From Zonotrichia leucophrys gambelii (Eukaryota > Chordata > Aves > Passeriformes > Passerellidae): DNA of 64,000 nt. Where the stretch lies: assembly GCF_028769735.1 (NCBI RefSeq), contig NC_088170.1:57941585-58005584 (forward strand), read 5' to 3'. Each line of letters starts with the position of its first letter. The first letter of the stretch is position 1. Both the position numbers and the translations under genes were made by a program. This document shows, one piece after another, positions 59,691 through 64,000 of the stretch. The notes under the pieces are model-generated. The model saw only the letters and a program-made list of their open reading frames with translations, was not told the DNA's origin and ran no database searches.

Positions 59691-61051
59691 TGTTGGGAAA
59701 CGCGTGGATCTACGCGCTGAGATGGGTTAAAATGAGCATTGCTTTTTCCTGTCTAGGGAATTGGTTGTAAGCATTTTACTGCGGAATGCTGCTGTGATCA
59801 TCCCACCGCTCTATGACTCGAGCTTAATCGACTTGGGAGTTCAACTCTGCTCTCCAACATTATCATGAGTTTCTAAAATTCAATTAAAATACTCTGTGTA
59901 TCCATCCATTCCCTCCTTTAAGTGTTACCCGACATAAATGTATTAAGACCCAGTAAGTAGTTTTCTCAAGGAGTACAGGTCCAGCATTCATAAAGACAAA
60001 TAACAACCCAACAACAGTCTCAAACACGCTCCAACAGGCCTGTTTGGGCCTCATGAATAAAACAGTATTCCTTCAGAAAACCCTGTTCTATCCTATGGTT
60101 CTGCTCAATGTTTTTTATCTGCAACCCAAGGCTCCAAGCACGTTATTTCCATGCAACTCTCCTTATTTGCTCTTATGTAAGAAGGCCATGCTCTGATCAC
60201 TTTTTCCTTTTGATCCTAACAGATGCTGAGGTGCTGTCAGTGGAAGAGGTTACCTTGTCTACCTGGGCATCACCAGCACTCTTTGACACAACTACCTGCT
60301 TTGGGGAATTCATTCCCAATTAAGTTCCATCAACACGAGACATAAAATGCTGTGAATAGTAGTTCTTTGTTACTCTAATCCATTGGAACTGACATGGGGT
60401 GGGAAGTTCTTGCATAAGCAGTTTTGAGCAGAGCTGTTTGCAGCTGCTCACAATCTGAAATTGTTTACTTAAAATTTCCCAGGTCTGCAGCCTGGGGATG
60501 GAGCCAGTGTGTCAACATTTTTCTAGTTGCTGCCAAGCAATGTCTGGATGAAAGGTTACATCCCAAATAATTGTTTATGCACAACAAATACTGGAGAGAG
60601 ATATAAGGAGTCATTTCAATCCAATCTACACAGCAGGAATAGCCCCCGTTTTAAGTAGTATTTCTAACACATTTTCATAAACATACATTATCAGCACTAT
60701 AGACAAAACACAACCTCTTAGAATGTTCTGGTTATTACATTTTAGCTATTGGCCTACAGCCAGTATACTTCACTGAAGCTGTTAAAATGTGAATAGACTT
60801 TCCTTTAATTACAGAGCAGTTTCCATTTCTGAGCTGCTTACTCACCTTTCCAGCACTGTAAGCTGCTCTCCCAGTAGCACAGCCTCATACTGGTAGGACT
60901 GTATTCACTTGTCCCTGATGCCAGAGACTTGGAGCCACTTTTTCACTTTAGGGGCTCTGTAAGATCTCAGAAAGGCTCACTGTGAGTATGATTGCTGTGC
61001 ACTTCCCTGCAGCTGATGCATGTTCCCCACCAACCCAAAATGAGATAGGAA

Positions 61052-61095
61052 GAAAAGAGAGGTCTCCTGCAAACATCTGTGAGACCTCTCTTTTC
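61052..61095. repeat. Perfect inverted repeat, 15-bp arms, 14-nt loop
   Basis: GAAAAGAGAGGTCTC at 61052-61066 pairs fully with GAGACCTCTCTTTTC at 61081-61095. Pairing does not extend beyond the arms. Confidence 0.9.
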
Positions 61096-61214
61096 CTGTT
61101 GAGTACACTCTGCTGCTGCTCCTGGAAGGAATTCTAACTGAAGCTGTGGAAGGGTTGTTCATCTAAGGCTGTCTCTCATATACTGAACCACCATATGATG
61201 AATATCTTGCCACA

Positions 61215-61216
<2 letters not shown>

Positions 61217-61270
<54 letters not shown>
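61217..61270. repeat. Microsatellite (AC)22(AT)5
   Basis: An uninterrupted AC dinucleotide run at 61217-61260 passes directly into AT units at 61261-61270. It is likely polymorphic in length. Confidence 0.97.
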
Positions 61271-61271
<1 letters not shown>

Positions 61272-63660
61272 ATGGCTGTCTGCTTTAGTGAAAAAAATTC
61301 ACAAACATTCAATAATTACAGTTAAAAGGAATACCTCCCTCTTCCATTAGGGAAGTGACAAAGTATTCAGAAGCAGAAATAGGAAATGCCTGTATACTAA
61401 CGGCTGGTTAGAGGAGTGAAATCAACTAATTCTCTTTTGAAACAAAAGGAAAGTTTAAACTTGTTCTGTTTTGGCTTCTGTGACAGCCTTATCATCACAC
61501 AATGGTTTTGCCCAACCAACCCAAGAGACCTAAAAAGTCTAACAATAGGCAATAGAGAAAATGGAATTGTACAAGCTGTGTGAGAGTGCTGGGGTTACTG
61601 TAGCAAGATAAAAGTTGCAAAAGCATAGAGGTATTATGAGAATATGGTATTGTTGTGCAGGGGCGTTTAACATAAAGAACAGGATCAGTTAAAGGAGCAA
61701 AGAACCTAAAATAGGAAACAAGGCTTTGGATATTATATTACTTGCTTTGCACTTATGCTACAACATTTAAAAACTAGAAAATAGACTGACCACATGGTGA
61801 CGTTAAAAGTAACATATACAGCAGAAGGACTACATCCAGTGATTTTAACCCAGAAATTAGTATTTTTCCACATTCAAGTATCTTATAATGAGAAATATGA
61901 ACACATTGTAAAAACAACACTGGTAGCTGAATAACTCTCATCCTTAGCAATTTATGTATATTGGAACAGTGTGGTGTTCAAAGTATGGCTTAAAGACTCC
62001 AACTTTGCAGTTCATTCTATAAAAACACAGTGAAGTATGTTCAGATGCATACAAAATTCAGAATGGAAGGTGAACAATTCATTTCACCCTTGAAAAGGGT
62101 TGATGAACTTGCATTGACTTTTATGATACATAAAAGGCCAGATCAAGCACTCCATAATTACTACCAATATTAACAGCAACCTAGGTCTTGTACTTCAGGC
62201 AGAAATCTCTGTGATTAATCTCACACAGGCACAACAACTGCTGCCTTCAAAATCATCAAGTACTCAGTTCCTAAATAGGTCAAGGTATTTCCAGTCCTCT
62301 AAAATTCAATTTTCCCAATACTACAGATAAAAATAAAGCCTTTGTGTTGGTTATATATAGTAAATCTTCTCTGCTCCTTGAGGCTAATGGGAGTTTGCTA
62401 CATATAGTAGTTGCTAGCCAAATCATAAAACTCTTAAGAAGATGGCAACAAAGGGCTTAGTTAATACTTTTACAAATTCTTTTCTTCTACAATTCAGTTG
62501 CATAGTTTTAGTTCAGAGGAGGCTGGGGGTATTTCAGAACTGAGGAGAACAGTATTGCAACATAACTGGATGAACTTGATACTGGAATTTTTGGTAGTAC
62601 AAATTCCCTAGTCATGCAGTTGGGAAGTAAGAACTTCTGCTCTAAAACTGGGAGCTCATAATTTACATGATAAATATTAGTTGAGGAAAAGTGAAGTATC
62701 AGAAGTAGCATTAACTGTAGAGGACACTGCTGGGAATTTACCTGGAATGCTAAACAGAACTGTGCCCAACTAACATCAAGAAAATATTACAATCCAGAAG
62801 AGTGAAAAAATAGTTGTGTGAAGGAATGGACACACCAAAAATGGTTGCAGAGGTTGTCTCAATTGGCCTAGGAGAGCAAAGCATGTCTGTAGCTTCAATT
62901 TGTTAGCACATTGGGAAGGTGATCATATCAGGAGTTACGTAACTTTGCTGCCTTAGTGAACTGGACCTGATGCCTTGGGTCATGCCTTTCAAACTTTTGT
63001 TTATATGCCTAAATCACACATATTCATTATGAAAATTAATCAAGTATTTTATGCTATTGCATTAAAAAAACAGTGATAATTTAAGATACCTGAACTATGA
63101 AAAGATTTGAAGAGTAGCATCAAAAGCAAGCTTCCCTCCTCCAGATTGATGTCTAATAAAAAAAATTACAACTGCATACAAAACCAAGTAATTTATTTAG
63201 AAAATCTGGAAATATTCACATGTATATTCATAGAACAATCACAGTCAGAAAACTCGGCAATTTTTGGTATGAATTTCTGTGTAAATGTATAAAGAAAAAA
63301 ATATTTGATTACAAATAATTGTACTGTATAGTTTTGTGAAATTTCCCTTGCAGAACAAATGCAGCTGGTGTGTAATGTTATTATCTTGTTCTAATTTTCA
63401 CTATTTCACCTCGATGTAATGATTCAAAGCCAAGTGGCTGTCATGCTTTGATAAGCAACATGCCAGCAGGCAGAAAGGACTGCAGGAGCCCCACTGAGAG
63501 AATCTGTCAGCTTTTCTTTGACCTAAAAAGTTCTGGTTTGGTAGATGATGGGGATTTAATCTTGTATACAATTATTCTGTGGTAGATAAAAACCCCTGAA
63601 TTTAGTTAGATTAAACTTGAAGTCTTGTAATTAGATTCAGCTAAGTTTGTACTTAAACTA

Positions 63661-63708
63661 TCTCTTTTTTCTTCTTTCCCTCTTCATTTTTCTTCTTCCT
63701 TCTTTCCA
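63661..63708. repeat. Pyrimidine-rich tract
   Basis: An almost pure C/T stretch (ttttttcttctttccctctt and onward), low complexity, with no gene nearby. Confidence 0.7.
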
Positions 63709-64000
63709 TAATTGTTTATCTATTCTGTGTTTCTTTTGCTCTAAGAAGTATGGAATGTTTCTAAGTTATAAATAATAGAGTTTTAGGCTGCAAAAGAAAC
63801 ATCAAATTTAAAAAAGGATAGTATGATGGGCTTTAAGCTTTTGTCATCTAAAGCAAAAACTTCTACAGTGGCTCCCTTTGTATTCTTTTGGTCTGAAATT
63901 ACTGTCATTATCTATAAGTAGTCCTGATTTTAGGAGGTTTAATGTAAGAAAGGCCCTAGTTTTGTAATCATATTGCTGTGAGCAATTATCTGGTGAAAAA

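Larger units (their letters stand above)
59700..64000. other. Gene-free right flank
   Basis: No exon of a known gene was recognised on either strand. DUS4L, the usual upstream neighbour of BCAP29, was looked for by its conserved C-terminal motifs and not found here. Contents: an (AC)n(AT)n microsatellite, a 15-bp perfect hairpin, a pyrimidine-rich tract at 63661-63708, and a weak plus-strand open frame ending at 60323. Confidence 0.6.

Noticed and set aside
60840..60930. Minus-strand segment before a GTGAGT donor that reads SYQYEAVLLGEQLTVLE
   Set aside because: The acceptor is poor, nothing joins to it in phase, and it does not resemble DUS4L or any family I know.

Overview
The window is vertebrate nuclear DNA, most likely from a bird. 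Its genes are split into many exons with GT-AG introns. Three CpG-rich promoters stand out in an otherwise AT-rich background. One degenerate CR1-type LINE ends in the ATTCTGTG octamer that closes avian and reptilian CR1 copies, and introns are short (the pendrin coding span is 21 kb). Three protein-coding genes were recognised, all on the minus strand and in tandem. Reading from high to low coordinates they are BCAP29, SLC26A4 and CBLL1, the same order and relative orientation as the human 7q22-q31 block as I remember it.

Layout. 1-5545 is CBLL1 (Hakai, a RING E3 ligase). Six coding exons are present; the window cuts the last one, so the C-terminal roughly 134 residues lie to the left. Its CpG-island promoter is at about 5.1-5.75 kb. 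SLC26A4 (pendrin, an anion exchanger) is complete. Its poly(A) signal is at 6510-6515, 20 coding exons run from 9191 to 30394 and encode 779 residues, and a TATA-containing CpG island lies at about 30.06-30.85 kb. Then come about 6 kb of gene-free DNA. BCAP29 (an ER membrane cargo/chaperone protein) is complete, with seven coding exons from 37609 to 59111 encoding 243 residues and a CpG-island promoter at about 59.1-59.7 kb. From 59.7 to 64 kb I see no gene, only an (AC)22(AT)5 microsatellite, a perfect 15-bp hairpin, and a weak candidate for a divergent transcript.

All exon boundaries were set by reading both splice sites, checking codon phase across every junction, and matching the translation to remembered family proteins. 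The summed coding lengths (2340 nt for SLC26A4, 732 nt for BCAP29) keep an open frame with terminal stops. Except for the first and fourth coding exons, the pendrin exon sizes match the human gene as I recall it.

The three genes are neighbours by ancient synteny, not by shared function. Pendrin moves iodide, chloride and bicarbonate in thyroid, inner ear and kidney-type epithelia. BCAP29 handles membrane cargo at the ER. CBLL1 is a nuclear/cytoplasmic ubiquitin ligase linked to E-cadherin turnover and the m6A methyltransferase complex. I found no clear sign of an undescribed biological system; the observations in Part 2 are mostly regulatory, repeat and splice-site features.
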